Assembly: GCA_013151735.1 (NCBI GenBank)
Contig: JAADHR010000055.1
Location: 1 to 40,577 of the forward strand
DNA length: 40,577 bases
Source: Calditrichota bacterium
GTDB taxonomy: Bacteria; Zhuqueibacterota; JdFR-76; BMS3Abin05
Reading direction: 5' to 3'
The notes beneath the pieces are model-generated. The model saw nothing but the letters and a program-made list of their open reading frames with translations, ran no database searches and had not been told where the DNA came from. The position numbers were made by a program, and so were the translations under genes. Numbering within the stretch: the stretch's first letter is position 1; the number at the start of each line of letters is the position of its first letter. Below are positions 26,179-35,782 of the stretch, piece after piece.

Positions 26179-27657
26179 GTGGAAAACCGTGTGTACTATT
26201 GGATTGGGTTTCTGGGTTACAGTATTCTGGTTGTAGCCGTCGGATTTTATGTTTATTGGAAGGAAAAACAGGCCGGACAAACGTACGACAATCGGGCGTT
26301 CTGGACGGCTAACCAGCAATTATCCGGATATTCCATTGGACTGTCTATTTCGGCCAGCATGATGTCCGTGAGCTGGTCCTGTGTGTACGATGTGCAGCTT
26401 TTTTATTGGTACGGATGGGGCGGGTTGTGGCTGCTGGCGATCCCCTGGCTGATTACAATGGGTGGCTTCTTTTTCTTTTCACCTCTCTTTCGCCGATTAC
26501 GGGTGTTTTCTCAACCGGAACTTCTGGAACGCCGTTTCGGGGCACGGGCACGTCAATTACTGGCCCCTGTGCTGATTCTTGTGTTTATCACGTGGGCCGG
26601 CGCTGAAATCTACGCGGCCGGAATTTTAATTGCACCCTTTTTGGGACTATCCCTTCCGTGGATGCTTTTCCTCATTGCACTGGTTGTGGCTCTTTATTCA
26701 TTTGCCGGGGGATTTGAGGCAGTGGTTTCAACGGATAAAATCCAGTTTGCAATTGTGGCCGTTTTTGTGGCGGTCTCGGCGTACGTGGGCGTAAACGCAG
26801 CTGCCCGGCAGGCCGGCAATTTTTGGGGATTTCTTTCGGCTCTCCCCACACCTCCCAAAGCCAACCCGAATTTTCTGCAGGCGTTTTCTCCGGGACTGGC
26901 GCTTATCGGACTGACGTTTTTAGCCTATTTGCCGGGCTGGCTGGTAGAAACCGACGTTTGGGTGCGCCTGCAGGCGGCCTCCAGCAACAACCAGGCCCGT
27001 AAAGGAATCGGGGTAGCTGCTTTGAATTCCTTTTTATTTGTGGGTGTTTTTCCCCTGCTGATTGGCCTTTCGGCACTCTACTTGTACCCGCCTCTGGGGG
27101 CACACATCCCGGATAAACTTCAAGACGGAGCCCTCATTTTTACGGTTCTTTTGCAGGATTTTGCCCCGACGTGGTTGAGTCTGGTGCTGAGTATCGGCCT
27201 CATTGCGGCCGCCATGTCCACAGTGGACACCTGCGGGAATGTGGTGGCGCTTTCTCTTTCTTACGATCTGTTGGAACCGGCTCTTCGGGAAAAATGGTCG
27301 GCTCAAAAACTCAACCGCTTGGCCCGCTGGATGTCGGTGTTTGCTATTGGCCTCGCCTTCATTTATGCCCTGTTCACAAACTCCCTCTGGGATATTTTTT
27401 ATCTGTCTTCCGGGCTGCTGACCACCACCATTTTTTTCCCTGTAATCGGTGCTTTTTTAAAAGATACGACAAAATTGCAGATTCATCTGTCCACCGGTCT
27501 GGGTTTTCTGGGAACTCTGGGCGGCTATTCTCTGGAAAAAGCCCATATTTTACAGGTTGTGGAACCGGATTGGCTGGCCCAGACAGGGCTGGGGTACATT
27601 CTTTTGGGTTTTTTCCTGAGTGCCGTTGGTTTTGTTCTGGGGAGAATCAGAAAATAA
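26179..27657 (+). CDS. Sodium:solute symporter family (SSS) transporter
   Basis: Codes for 492 aa from the GTG at 26179 (AGAAAGGA upstream); an upstream in-frame TTG has no ribosome site. It is an integral membrane protein with 12-13 predicted segments. The family pattern is seen in FWTANQQLSGYSIGLSISASMMS, the LYSFAGGFEAVVSTDKIQF block and AAAMSTVDTCGNVVALSLSYD. SSS carriers import sugars, amino acids or organic acids with Na+; the substrate cannot be told. It is divergent from fba and has no obvious partner. Confidence 0.9.
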   Translation: MENRVYYWIGFLGYSILVVAVGFYVYWKEKQAGQTYDNRAFWTANQQLSGYSIGLSISASMMSVSWSCVYDVQLFYWYGWGGLWLLAIPWLITMGGFFFFSPLFRRLRVFSQPELLERRFGARARQLLAPVLILVFITWAGAEIYAAGILIAPFLGLSLPWMLFLIALVVALYSFAGGFEAVVSTDKIQFAIVAVFVAVSAYVGVNAAARQAGNFWGFLSALPTPPKANPNFLQAFSPGLALIGLTFLAYLPGWLVETDVWVRLQAASSNNQARKGIGVAALNSFLFVGVFPLLIGLSALYLYPPLGAHIPDKLQDGALIFTVLLQDFAPTWLSLVLSIGLIAAAMSTVDTCGNVVALSLSYDLLEPALREKWSAQKLNRLARWMSVFAIGLAFIYALFTNSLWDIFYLSSGLLTTTIFFPVIGAFLKDTTKLQIHLSTGLGFLGTLGGYSLEKAHILQVVEPDWLAQTGLGYILLGFFLSAVGFVLGRIRK

Positions 27658-27738
27658 ATGAAGCCTGCCCCTTCCGCAGCTCCCATCGGGAACCGCTGAA
27701 AATCAAATAAAACAAATACGCTTGTTTGGACATTCCGC

Positions 27739-27767
27739 TTGATTTTTAGTCAAAAAAATGATAATGT
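27739..27767 (+). promoter_or_regulatory. Candidate promoter of the small barrel-protein gene
   Basis: TTGATT (27739-27744), 17 bp, TAATGT (27762-27767), 47 nt before the next start codon. Confidence 0.5.
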
Positions 27768-27814
27768 AATAGTATGTGCGATTTCATCTCAAATCGAATT
27801 GAAGGAGACGAATC

Positions 27815-28468
27815 ATGAAGCGACTGAGCATTCTGTTGACAGCCATTTTTCTGCTGGCTTTGGTAGAAGGCGCATCCGCATTTGGACGGTACAATAATGG
27901 GCGCGTCACGATTGTTAAACTGGGATATTTTGCGCCGAAGGATGTCAAACCCGGTTTTATGGGCTCGCTGACGCTGGGAAGCGCCGTTGACGAAAATGTG
28001 GACGTGGGCGTGTCTATCGGCTATTTCTCCCGATCGTACAAAAAAAATCAGGTCGTAGCTGAAGAAGTTTCTGCGGGCGGCGTTGTTCAAAAAACCATCC
28101 AGCAAACCCTGGATTTTTCCACAAAAGCCATTCCGATTTTGGCCACAATTATGGTGAAGTTTAGCTCGAGGATGCCGTTCACCTTTTTTCTTGGAGGCGG
28201 GCTGGGATATGAACTGCTGTTGAATAACGAAACAAACTATGAACAAAATATTTCAGAAAAACGTTATTACCATGGATTCGGATGGCAATTGCAGGGCGGT
28301 GCCATGTATCGGATTGGCCGGCGATCCTGGTTTTTTGGTGAGATTTTTTACAACAGTGCCACGCCCAGCCGAAACAAATCCAAGGATTCCAAAGGGTTGC
28401 CCACGTGGGAACAGGTCGATTTTTCGGGCATTGGGGCGCGTCTCGGATTCCGTTTGGGGGGATATTAA
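27815..28468 (+). CDS. Putative outer-membrane beta-barrel protein, 217 aa
   Basis: A clear signal peptide (MKRLSILLTAIFLLALVEG, cleavage after ASA) precedes alternating beta-strand-like segments with Gly/aromatic residues, such as FTFFLGGGLGYELLL and FHGFGWQLQGGAMYRIG-like stretches near the C-terminus. GAAGGAG precedes the ATG. The size fits an 8- to 10-stranded barrel. The family is not recognised. The next gene follows after 70 nt. Confidence 0.78.
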   Translation: MKRLSILLTAIFLLALVEGASAFGRYNNGRVTIVKLGYFAPKDVKPGFMGSLTLGSAVDENVDVGVSIGYFSRSYKKNQVVAEEVSAGGVVQKTIQQTLDFSTKAIPILATIMVKFSSRMPFTFFLGGGLGYELLLNNETNYEQNISEKRYYHGFGWQLQGGAMYRIGRRSWFFGEIFYNSATPSRNKSKDSKGLPTWEQVDFSGIGARLGFRLGGY

Positions 28469-28538
28469 AACAGGCCGTGTGTTTCAGGGAATGAGACTTT
28501 TTGCTTCATATTTTTAAGTAACTGGCGATAATAAAATT

Positions 28539-29390
28539 ATGAGTTATTATTCTGAACAAACCTTTCAATTCGGATTGGGTGCCCGTTTAACCCCGGGGGT
28601 CAAGTATCTCCTAATTGCCACGTCGGCCGTGTACCTGCTTCAACTGATTTTCTGGCAGCCGATGATCCATTGGTTTGCTCTGAATCCAAAAATGATCTTG
28701 CAGTCCTTCGCGATCTGGCAATTTTTCACCTATATGTTCCTGCACGGCAATTTTCTGCATATTTTGTTCAACCTCTTCGTTCTGTGGATTTTTGGAGCGG
28801 AAGTAGAAGAGGCCTGGGGAACCAAACCCTTTCTGAAATACTATTTCATTACGGGTGTCGGAGCCGGTGTGATTGACTTCCTGGTCAATTTGATTTTTGG
28901 CATGCACGTGATTACGGTTGGGGCCTCCGGTGCGATTTACGGGCTCATTATCGCCTTTGCACTGATCTTTCCCGAACGATACATTACCCTGCTTGTTTTA
29001 TTTGTGCTGCCCGTTACCATGAAAGCCACACACATGGCGGCCATTATGGCCTTGATTTCTGTTTTTGCGGGTGTTTCAAATCTGTTTGGCGTGGGAGACG
29101 GCGTAGCGCATTTTGCCCATCTTGGCGGGATGCTGGTCGGATACCTTTATTTGAAAACGGATTTACGCCGAACACTTTTTAAGGATACGCTCAAACGCCC
29201 CATGAAACTGCATCGGGTAAAAAAAGACATTAAAAATATACACAAACTAAAAACAATCGAACAACAGGTGGATGAAATTCTGGACAAGATTAATGAAGTC
29301 GGTTATGATGGATTAACCAGCGAAGAGAAAAGGATTCTGAAGCGGGCAAGCAATCATTTTTCACGAGATAAGGACAAGGGTGACCAATAA
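28539..29390 (+). CDS. Rhomboid family intramembrane serine protease (second), with C-terminal extension
   Basis: Codes for 283 aa. Six membrane segments carry HGNFLHILFNLFVLWIFGAEVE, nucleophile Ser130 in VGASGAIYGL and His194 in AHFAHLGGMLVGY. After residue 205 comes a soluble, charged extension (VDEILDKINEVGYDGLTSEE and on to KRILKRAS), a form seen in FCB-type rhomboids. It differs clearly from the first rhomboid at 21621-22328. The PHP gene starts 15 nt later. Confidence 0.93.
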   Translation: MSYYSEQTFQFGLGARLTPGVKYLLIATSAVYLLQLIFWQPMIHWFALNPKMILQSFAIWQFFTYMFLHGNFLHILFNLFVLWIFGAEVEEAWGTKPFLKYYFITGVGAGVIDFLVNLIFGMHVITVGASGAIYGLIIAFALIFPERYITLLVLFVLPVTMKATHMAAIMALISVFAGVSNLFGVGDGVAHFAHLGGMLVGYLYLKTDLRRTLFKDTLKRPMKLHRVKKDIKNIHKLKTIEQQVDEILDKINEVGYDGLTSEEKRILKRASNHFSRDKDKGDQ

Positions 29391-29405
29391 GGGGAAAGAT
29401 CTTCC

Positions 29406-30488
29406 GTGACCAAGAAAAACAAACGTGTTGAATTTTTCGACTACAGGGGAGCCATTCACATTCATACCCATTATTCGGATGGTTCCGGAAATTTAAAGAA
29501 GGTCATAAAATCAGGATTGAAAACGTACCTTGATTTTTTGATCATCAGCGACCACGATACGCTGGCGCCGAAAGAAGAGGGGGCAGAAGGCTGGTACGAC
29601 AATCTTTTGCTGGTTTTGGTGGGGGAAGAAGTCTCTTTTGGCAACGAACACGTATTGGCTCTGAATATTAATAATCCTATTCCAAAAGATGAAAAGCCCG
29701 AAGCCGGTGTTCAGGCCATTCACAAACAGAAGGGCCTGAGTTTTATTGTCCATCCCCATGGAAAATATCATATTGGTATTTTTCGCAAGAATTACGAATG
29801 GAATCACTGGCATCTGGATCGCTGCGACGGGATCGAGGTGTGGTCGTACATGTTCGATTGGATTGCAAAGGTCAGCCTGTTGAAGTTGCCCTTTTATTTC
29901 CTGTTTCCACACAAGGCCATTACGGGCCCGTTCAGCGAAACTCTGTTAAGGTGGGATCAGATCGGCCGGCACCGCAGAATTGCCGGAATCGGCGGATTGG
30001 ATGTACATGCCAGGGGGATTTGGCCTGTGGTTGTTTTCTCTTACAAACGCACGTTTCAGACCGTGCTGACGCATGTCATTCTGGAGCAGCCGTTCACCAA
30101 AACATTTGAGCGGGATTCTGCCCTTATTTACGATGCTCTCAGAGAAGGGCATGCCTATATTGCGTACGAAAAAATGGGGGACCCCCGGGGATTTAAATTT
30201 ACACTGGAAGGCCCCATAAATTTCGCCATTATGGGAGATGAAGTGTTCTTTGATCCGGAAGATGTGCTAACGGTGGAACTTCCGCAAAAGGCACAGGTTC
30301 GCATTTTAAGAAATGGCAAGCCGGTTATGGTTGGTTTTTCGGATGGATTAACCTTCCAAATTCGTGAGGCAGGTGTCTACCGCGTAGATGCCTATCGCGA
30401 GGGGAAACCCTGGATACTCTCTAATCCAATTTATGTAAGAAGCGTGACTGAAGGAGAAGATGAAATAGAGATCGATGAAGCGTATTAG
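29406..30488 (+). CDS. PHP-domain metallohydrolase (CehA/McbA-like)
   Basis: Codes for 360 aa with a GTG start and GGGGAAAG upstream. PHP domains bind two or three metals and hydrolyse phosphoesters or related bonds. Motif 1 is HIHTHYSDGSG, motif 2 ISDHDT, motif 3 around FIVHPHGKYH, and motif 4 GGLDVHARG. The C-terminal ~100 residues look like a beta-rich domain. There is no signal peptide. It overlaps the amidase gene by 14 nt, so the two are translationally linked. Confidence 0.88.
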   Translation: MTKKNKRVEFFDYRGAIHIHTHYSDGSGNLKKVIKSGLKTYLDFLIISDHDTLAPKEEGAEGWYDNLLLVLVGEEVSFGNEHVLALNINNPIPKDEKPEAGVQAIHKQKGLSFIVHPHGKYHIGIFRKNYEWNHWHLDRCDGIEVWSYMFDWIAKVSLLKLPFYFLFPHKAITGPFSETLLRWDQIGRHRRIAGIGGLDVHARGIWPVVVFSYKRTFQTVLTHVILEQPFTKTFERDSALIYDALREGHAYIAYEKMGDPRGFKFTLEGPINFAIMGDEVFFDPEDVLTVELPQKAQVRILRNGKPVMVGFSDGLTFQIREAGVYRVDAYREGKPWILSNPIYVRSVTEGEDEIEIDEAY

Positions 30489-32040
30489 CATAAACACGGC
30501 TCGTTTGATCCTGCTGACAGGAATCTATTTTTTCTTTTCTCTGGCAGGAAATCTATTTTCTTTTCAGGATGCGACATTGAAGATCAATGTGGAAGGGGAA
30601 AAAAGCTTCAGTACCGTGCTGGATTGCCGGGTTGAAGGGAAATTGTATTATGTCCCTGTTCGAAAGTTGGCGGATGTTCTGGAAGCCCGGACCTATTATA
30701 ACAATCTTGCCAAAAAAATTGTCCTGTATCTGGGGGATCACAAAATAAAGGTTACCGCCCTTAACCCATTTATTGTAATCGATTCTCAGGTGTATCAAAT
30801 GCCTGTGGCCACCCTTTACGATGAAAGCGGCATCTGGGTGCCGGTACGATCGTTTGTTGCCTTGCTGGGGACTTACTATTCTCAAGAATTTCAATTCGAT
30901 CCCAAAAACATTCAGCTCAATATTCTTCAGGAAACCCACAATATTGCCCGGATTCAGGTGGAAGAAAAGGTGAATGGGACCCTGATTCGCATTATGACCC
31001 TGAAGAAGTTTAATTCCTCCAGCATTGCCACCCGTATTTCACAAAAATGGCTTTATGTGGATATTTACGGGGGTACGGTGGATACCACACGGCTGCGGAT
31101 GTCGCCCAAAACGGGTGTGGTCCGGCGGGTCATTCCCCTTCAATTTGAAGAATCGGCTCAGCTCTCATTTCAATTGACCCGACGCATTGAAAAAAAAGAT
31201 GTGTCTCTGCAAATCGGGGATCGGGAAATACTGGTTTCCATTCGGACATCCAAAAAGATTCCCAAAAATATATTGTTGGATCTGGAAAACGAAAAGAAAA
31301 AGTGGAAAATCGACAAAATTATTATCGATCCGGGTCACGGCGGGAAGGATCCCGGTGCCATCGGGCGCGGTGGATTGAAGGAGAAGGATGTGGTTCTGGA
31401 TATCGGATTGCGTCTCAGGAGGCTTCTCCGGAAGCGGATGCACGTAAAGGTGCTCATGACGCGGGACACGGATCGGTTTGTTGAGCTGCGCGAGCGGTCG
31501 GCCTTTGCCAACCGGCATGGAGGAAAATTATTTATCAGTATTCACGCCAATTCAAACCCCAGGCGTTCGGTGCGGGGATTTACCACCTATTGTCTGGGGC
31601 CTGCGCGTTCGGATGAGGACCGCGCCATTGCCAAGGAAGAAAACTCCGTGATTAAGTATGAAGATACCTGGGCCGGATACGGTGATTTAACCAACGAGAA
31701 TTTTATTCTGCTTTCCATTGCCCAGAACTCCTTTAATCAGGAAAGCCAGAATTTGGCCGCGATGATCCAAAAAGCGGCCCGCAAGTATCTGCACACGCGG
31801 GACCGCGGTGTACGACAAGCAGGATATTTGGTTCTTGTGGGAACGACGATGCCCAAAATCCTGGTAGAAACCGGATTTATTTCGAATCGAAAAGAAGAAA
31901 GGCTGCTGCGTTCTGCGAGATACCGGCAAAAAGTGGCGGAAGCCATTTATGAGGGGGTGAAAAGTTTCCGCGAGAAAGAGGAAAAAATCGTCGAATCAGA
32001 CAATTCGATGAGCCAGCTTTTTCCGGAAAACACGAAGTAG
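30475..32040 (+). CDS. N-acetylmuramoyl-L-alanine amidase (Amidase_3)
   Basis: Codes for 521 aa with a signal sequence (ARLILLTGIYFFFSLAG). Residues ~35-130 resemble a copper-amine-oxidase-N-like domain (PVRKLADVLEARTYYN and VPVRSFVALLGTYY). An AMIN-like beta domain follows (about 155-265). The catalytic domain starts near 280. Zn2+ ligands are His288 (DPGHGGKD), Glu303 (GLKEKD) and His357 (SIHANS), with catalytic Glu465 (ETGFISN). It cuts the lactyl-peptide link of peptidoglycan in the periplasm, probably during cell separation. Confidence 0.93.
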   Translation: MKRISINTARLILLTGIYFFFSLAGNLFSFQDATLKINVEGEKSFSTVLDCRVEGKLYYVPVRKLADVLEARTYYNNLAKKIVLYLGDHKIKVTALNPFIVIDSQVYQMPVATLYDESGIWVPVRSFVALLGTYYSQEFQFDPKNIQLNILQETHNIARIQVEEKVNGTLIRIMTLKKFNSSSIATRISQKWLYVDIYGGTVDTTRLRMSPKTGVVRRVIPLQFEESAQLSFQLTRRIEKKDVSLQIGDREILVSIRTSKKIPKNILLDLENEKKKWKIDKIIIDPGHGGKDPGAIGRGGLKEKDVVLDIGLRLRRLLRKRMHVKVLMTRDTDRFVELRERSAFANRHGGKLFISIHANSNPRRSVRGFTTYCLGPARSDEDRAIAKEENSVIKYEDTWAGYGDLTNENFILLSIAQNSFNQESQNLAAMIQKAARKYLHTRDRGVRQAGYLVLVGTTMPKILVETGFISNRKEERLLRSARYRQKVAEAIYEGVKSFREKEEKIVESDNSMSQLFPENTK

Positions 32041-32485
32041 GATGATTCCTGCAAACAAAAATTTGCGGCTATTCCGCTTAACCCTGCCGGACATAGTGTT
32101 TAATGGAGTAAAGCCTCTGAATGAAATCTTTCCAACCCCTTTTCTTTTCTGCCATCCTTTTCTTCCCAGTGGTTCTCAGCGTTTCGTTTTCCACAAGAGT
32201 GCGTTCACGCTGAAAACCGCAGATCACATGGATCGAACGAATCTTATTCAATAAACGCACTTCGGGGAAATTCGTGGGAAAAACCCTTTTTGGAACAGAT
32301 TCATCGCTGATTTTCTTCAAAAACAAAATTTCTGAATTTATTGCCGGGCATTATCTTTATTTTCTTTAAACAACTTAAAATAGTCCTTGCAAAAAATGCA
32401 AAAAGATTTTATATTTACTGGTTGTCAATCGTTTTTTTGTTACCGCTATTAAAAACTGCTTTTTAAATATGGTTTTGGAGGGCCA
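32041..32485 (+). promoter_or_regulatory. Intergenic region with strong promoter for glutamate dehydrogenase
   Basis: Only weak spurious frames. TTGCAA (32387-32392), exactly 17 bp, TATATT (32410-32415) lies 70 nt before gdhA; the -10 region TATATTTACTG is identical to that of the tRNA-Lys promoter at 38778. The earlier part (32160-32290) has low-complexity segments (CGCAGATCACATGGATCGA) like eroded dispersed repeats. Confidence 0.65.
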
Positions 32486-33763
32486 ATGGGATATATTGAA
32501 CCTGGGCCGTTATCGAGGGATGAAGAAAATCCCTTTGAATCTATGAAAAGACGCTTTGAAGTTGCTGCTCATTATTTGAGTCTGGAGTCCGGGATATACG
32601 ATTATTTGATTGCCCCGGAGAAGCAGGTCATTATTACGGTTCCCATTCAAATGGACGACGGGACCATTCAGGTTTTCGAGGGCTACCGTGTGATTCACAG
32701 TACAGCACTGGGCCCTTCAAAAGGGGGCATTCGCTATGCGCCCGATGTTAATCTGGACGAAATAAAAGCCCTGGCGGCCTGGATGACGTGGAAATGCGCG
32801 GTCGTAAACATCCCGTTTGGTGGTGCGAAAGGGGGCATTAAATGCGACCCCAATGACCTTACACCGGTTCAACTTGAAAAAATCACCCGTCGTTACACAG
32901 CCAATTTGCTGGAAATATTTGGGCCGGAAAAAGATGTACCGGCTCCGGATGTGAATACGAATGCACAAATCATGGCCTGGATTATGGACACCTACTCCAT
33001 GCATGCTCAGAAAACCCAGACCGCCGTTGTTACGGGCAAGCCCCTTTTCCTGGGAGGGAGCAGAGGGCGCCGGGAAGCGACCGGCCGCGGTGTGATGTTT
33101 GTGACAATGCGGGTTATGGAAAAGAAGGGAATTGATCCCCGGGGGTCCAAAGTCATCGTACAGGGTTTCGGAAATGTGGGGTCCGTGAGCGCCCGGCTTT
33201 TGCACGAACAGGGATGCCGTATTGTTGGAATTAGCGATGTTTCGGGTGGTTTTTACAATCCCAAAGGGATTGATATTGACGCAGCCATTACCTATTTGGA
33301 AACCCATAAAACGCTTCAGGGATTTGAAGGGGGGGATCGTTTGGATGGAATGGAGCTGCTGGAACAGGAGTGTGATATTTTGGTTCCTGCAGCCCGTGAA
33401 GATCAAATCACAAGCCGCAATGCGCACCGCATCAAAGCCAAAATCGTGGTCGAGGGTGCAAATGGTCCGACAACGGCAAAGGCCGATAAAATTCTGGAAG
33501 ATCGCGGGGTTCTGGTTGTGCCCGATATTCTGGCCAATGCGGGCGGCGTAACCGTATCGTATTTTGAATGGGTTCAAAATAGAATGGGCTATTTTTGGTC
33601 AGAAGAAGATGTAAATTCCCGGCTCAAACGCATCATGGAAGAGAGCTTCGATGAGGTTTACAACAACGCCAATAAGCACAATGTTAGCCTTCGAATCGGT
33701 GCATATATTCTGGGTGTGGATCGTGTGGCAAAGGTTGTCCGGATGCGGGGCATTTACGCATAA
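32486..33763 (+). CDS. gdhA: Glutamate dehydrogenase (Glu/Leu/Phe/Val family)
   Basis: Codes for 425 aa, the hexameric short-chain type. It interconverts glutamate with 2-oxoglutarate and ammonia. The substrate-binding stretch [13 protein letters not shown] and the catalytic Lys region [10 protein letters not shown] are present. The Rossmann motif is [11 protein letters not shown], and [15 protein letters not shown] lies near the end. GGAGG precedes the ATG. With glnA and glnB in the same window this completes an ammonia-assimilation set, although gdhA is 30 kb away from glnA. Confidence 0.95.
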   Translation: MGYIEPGPLSRDEENPFESMKRRFEVAAHYLSLESGIYDYLIAPEKQVIITVPIQMDDGTIQVFEGYRVIHSTALGPSKGGIRYAPDVNLDEIKALAAWMTWKCAVVNIPFGGAKGGIKCDPNDLTPVQLEKITRRYTANLLEIFGPEKDVPAPDVNTNAQIMAWIMDTYSMHAQKTQTAVVTGKPLFLGGSRGRREATGRGVMFVTMRVMEKKGIDPRGSKVIVQGFGNVGSVSARLLHEQGCRIVGISDVSGGFYNPKGIDIDAAITYLETHKTLQGFEGGDRLDGMELLEQECDILVPAAREDQITSRNAHRIKAKIVVEGANGPTTAKADKILEDRGVLVVPDILANAGGVTVSYFEWVQNRMGYFWSEEDVNSRLKRIMEESFDEVYNNANKHNVSLRIGAYILGVDRVAKVVRMRGIYA

Positions 33764-33813
33764 TCACTTTTAATGGGTTAAAAAGATAGAGTACGAAGGA
33801 GGCATTTAAACGA

Positions 33814-35754
33814 ATGAAAAGAAAATTTTGGATACGCGTGATCATTATTTTTGTTGCAGTTGCGTGGTCTCTATGGCAGCTTTACCCCACTTATAAAGTT
33901 CACAACCTCAGTGCAAAAGAGGCTGAAAAATTAAGACTTTCCGGAAAACTGGATAAACTGCAATCAAAAACAATCAAATTGGGTCTTGATTTGCAGGGAG
34001 GAATGTACCTCGTCCTGGAAGTGGATTTGCAGCAGCTGCTGGTTAACCTGGCCAAGCACAAAGATGACACATTTTACAAAGTCATGAACGAGGTGAACAA
34101 GACCATAAATGAGAATCCCGACCTGGACTATTTTACCGTCTTGCAGCAAACATTTCGCAAACATAAACTGCGCCTTAATCAGTATTTTGGAAAGGTTACC
34201 CAAACGGATCAACAGGTTATTGCCGATCTTCAAAAACAGGCGGATGATGCTGTGGACCGGTCTCTCGAAATTCTCCGTAACCGGGTGGATCAATTCGGCG
34301 TATCTGAACCCAATATTCAGAAGCGCGGAAACCGGAGAATTGTAATTGAATTGCCCGGTATTCAGGATATTGATCGCGCAAAGCGGCTGATTGGTGAAAC
34401 AGCTCTTTTGGAATTCAAGCTTCTAAAAGACCCCGATGTAACAACCGAGGTTTTGAAAAGAATCGATGAAAAACTGAAGGAACTCCAGGAGGCCAAAGGA
34501 AAGGCCGCCCTGCCTGAAAAGAAAAAAAGCAAGGCGTCCGTAAAAAAGAAAATGAAATCAACCGCTGCCGATACCAGTACTAAAAAGGTGATTACGCAAA
34601 AGGATATTTTTGGAGCAACGGAAGCGGCAAAGGATACATCTGCACAGAAAGATACCACCGGGTTGGAGGTGAACCAGGAACTTTTTAATGAGCATCCGTT
34701 CCTCTCGCTGTTAAGGGATTTCAGAAGTCACGGCGGAGAGATTGCCGTTCCTGAGAAAAATAAATATGCTGTTCAGAAAATTTTGAATATGCCGGAAATT
34801 AAAAAGATCATTCCGTCGGATGTGGAATTTGTTTGGGCCAGTAAGCCGATTCCTGTAGGGAATGAAAATTATTACGAACTCTATTTGTTGAACAAGGAAC
34901 CCGAATTAACCGGAAAATATGTGGTGGATGCCGGGGTTCAGATTGGGAGTGGAAGCAGCTTTACATCGGCAGGCAAGCCCATTGTGACCCTAAAGATGAA
35001 TTCGGAGGGGGCCAAGATATTTGCACACGTCACCGGGGCAAATATCAATCGGCGTTTGGCCATTGTTCTGGATAATCGTGTTTATTCGGCGCCGGTCATT
35101 CGAAGCAAAATTCCAAATGGGAATGCCATTATCGAAGGAATGGGAAATATGGATGAGGCAAAAGATCTGGCCATTGTGTTGCGGGCAGGGGCTTTGCCGG
35201 CTCCGGTTAAAATTATTGAGGAACGGACCGTGGGTCCCTCTCTGGGACAGGATTCCATCCGCCAGGGAACATTTTCGGCTATTCTGGGATTTGTCCTGGT
35301 AATCCTGTTCATGATTTTTTACTACCGCCTGTCCGGTTTTCTGGCCGATCTTGCACTTCTTTTGAACATGTTGTTTATTATGGCTATCCTGGCCGGCTTC
35401 CATTTTACACTTACCCTTCCGGGTATTGCGGGTATTATTCTAACCATTGGTATGGCTGTTGATGCAAATGTTCTGATTTTTGAGCGCATTCGCGAGGAAT
35501 TGCGCGCCGGAAAAACCATTCGCGCGGCCATTGATTCCGGCTATGGACGGGCGTTTGTTACCATTCTGGATGCCAACCTGACTACATTATTTGCGGCTAT
35601 TGTTCTTTACCAGTTTGGTACAGGCCCCATTCGGGGTTTTGCCTTAACCCTGTCAATTGGTATTCTCAGTAGTATGTTTACCGCGATTGTGGTTACCCGT
35701 GTTGTGTATGATTATATTACGGAGCATTTTACATTAAAAAAGCTGAGCATATAG
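33814..35754 (+). CDS. secD: Protein translocase subunit SecD
   Basis: Codes for 646 aa. SecD with SecF uses the proton motive force to help export proteins through SecYEG. Signature KLGLDLQGGMYLVLEVD is after the first membrane segment. The periplasmic P1 domain is large. The C-terminal membrane block carries AVDANVLIFERIREELR. Residues ~234-284 are a Lys/Ser/Thr-rich low-complexity insertion (KKKSKASVKKKMKS and on) inside the periplasmic region. AAGGAGG precedes the ATG. secF follows after 28 nt. Confidence 0.97.
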   Translation: MKRKFWIRVIIIFVAVAWSLWQLYPTYKVHNLSAKEAEKLRLSGKLDKLQSKTIKLGLDLQGGMYLVLEVDLQQLLVNLAKHKDDTFYKVMNEVNKTINENPDLDYFTVLQQTFRKHKLRLNQYFGKVTQTDQQVIADLQKQADDAVDRSLEILRNRVDQFGVSEPNIQKRGNRRIVIELPGIQDIDRAKRLIGETALLEFKLLKDPDVTTEVLKRIDEKLKELQEAKGKAALPEKKKSKASVKKKMKSTAADTSTKKVITQKDIFGATEAAKDTSAQKDTTGLEVNQELFNEHPFLSLLRDFRSHGGEIAVPEKNKYAVQKILNMPEIKKIIPSDVEFVWASKPIPVGNENYYELYLLNKEPELTGKYVVDAGVQIGSGSSFTSAGKPIVTLKMNSEGAKIFAHVTGANINRRLAIVLDNRVYSAPVIRSKIPNGNAIIEGMGNMDEAKDLAIVLRAGALPAPVKIIEERTVGPSLGQDSIRQGTFSAILGFVLVILFMIFYYRLSGFLADLALLLNMLFIMAILAGFHFTLTLPGIAGIILTIGMAVDANVLIFERIREELRAGKTIRAAIDSGYGRAFVTILDANLTTLFAAIVLYQFGTGPIRGFALTLSIGILSSMFTAIVVTRVVYDYITEHFTLKKLSI

Positions 35755-35782
35755 ATTTTAGATACAAAGGAGATTGAGGCAG

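Noticed and set aside
32042-32254. 70-aa frame right after the amidase gene
   Set aside because: No ribosome site, composition unlike a protein, overlaps repeat-like low-complexity DNA; lies in the gdhA upstream region.
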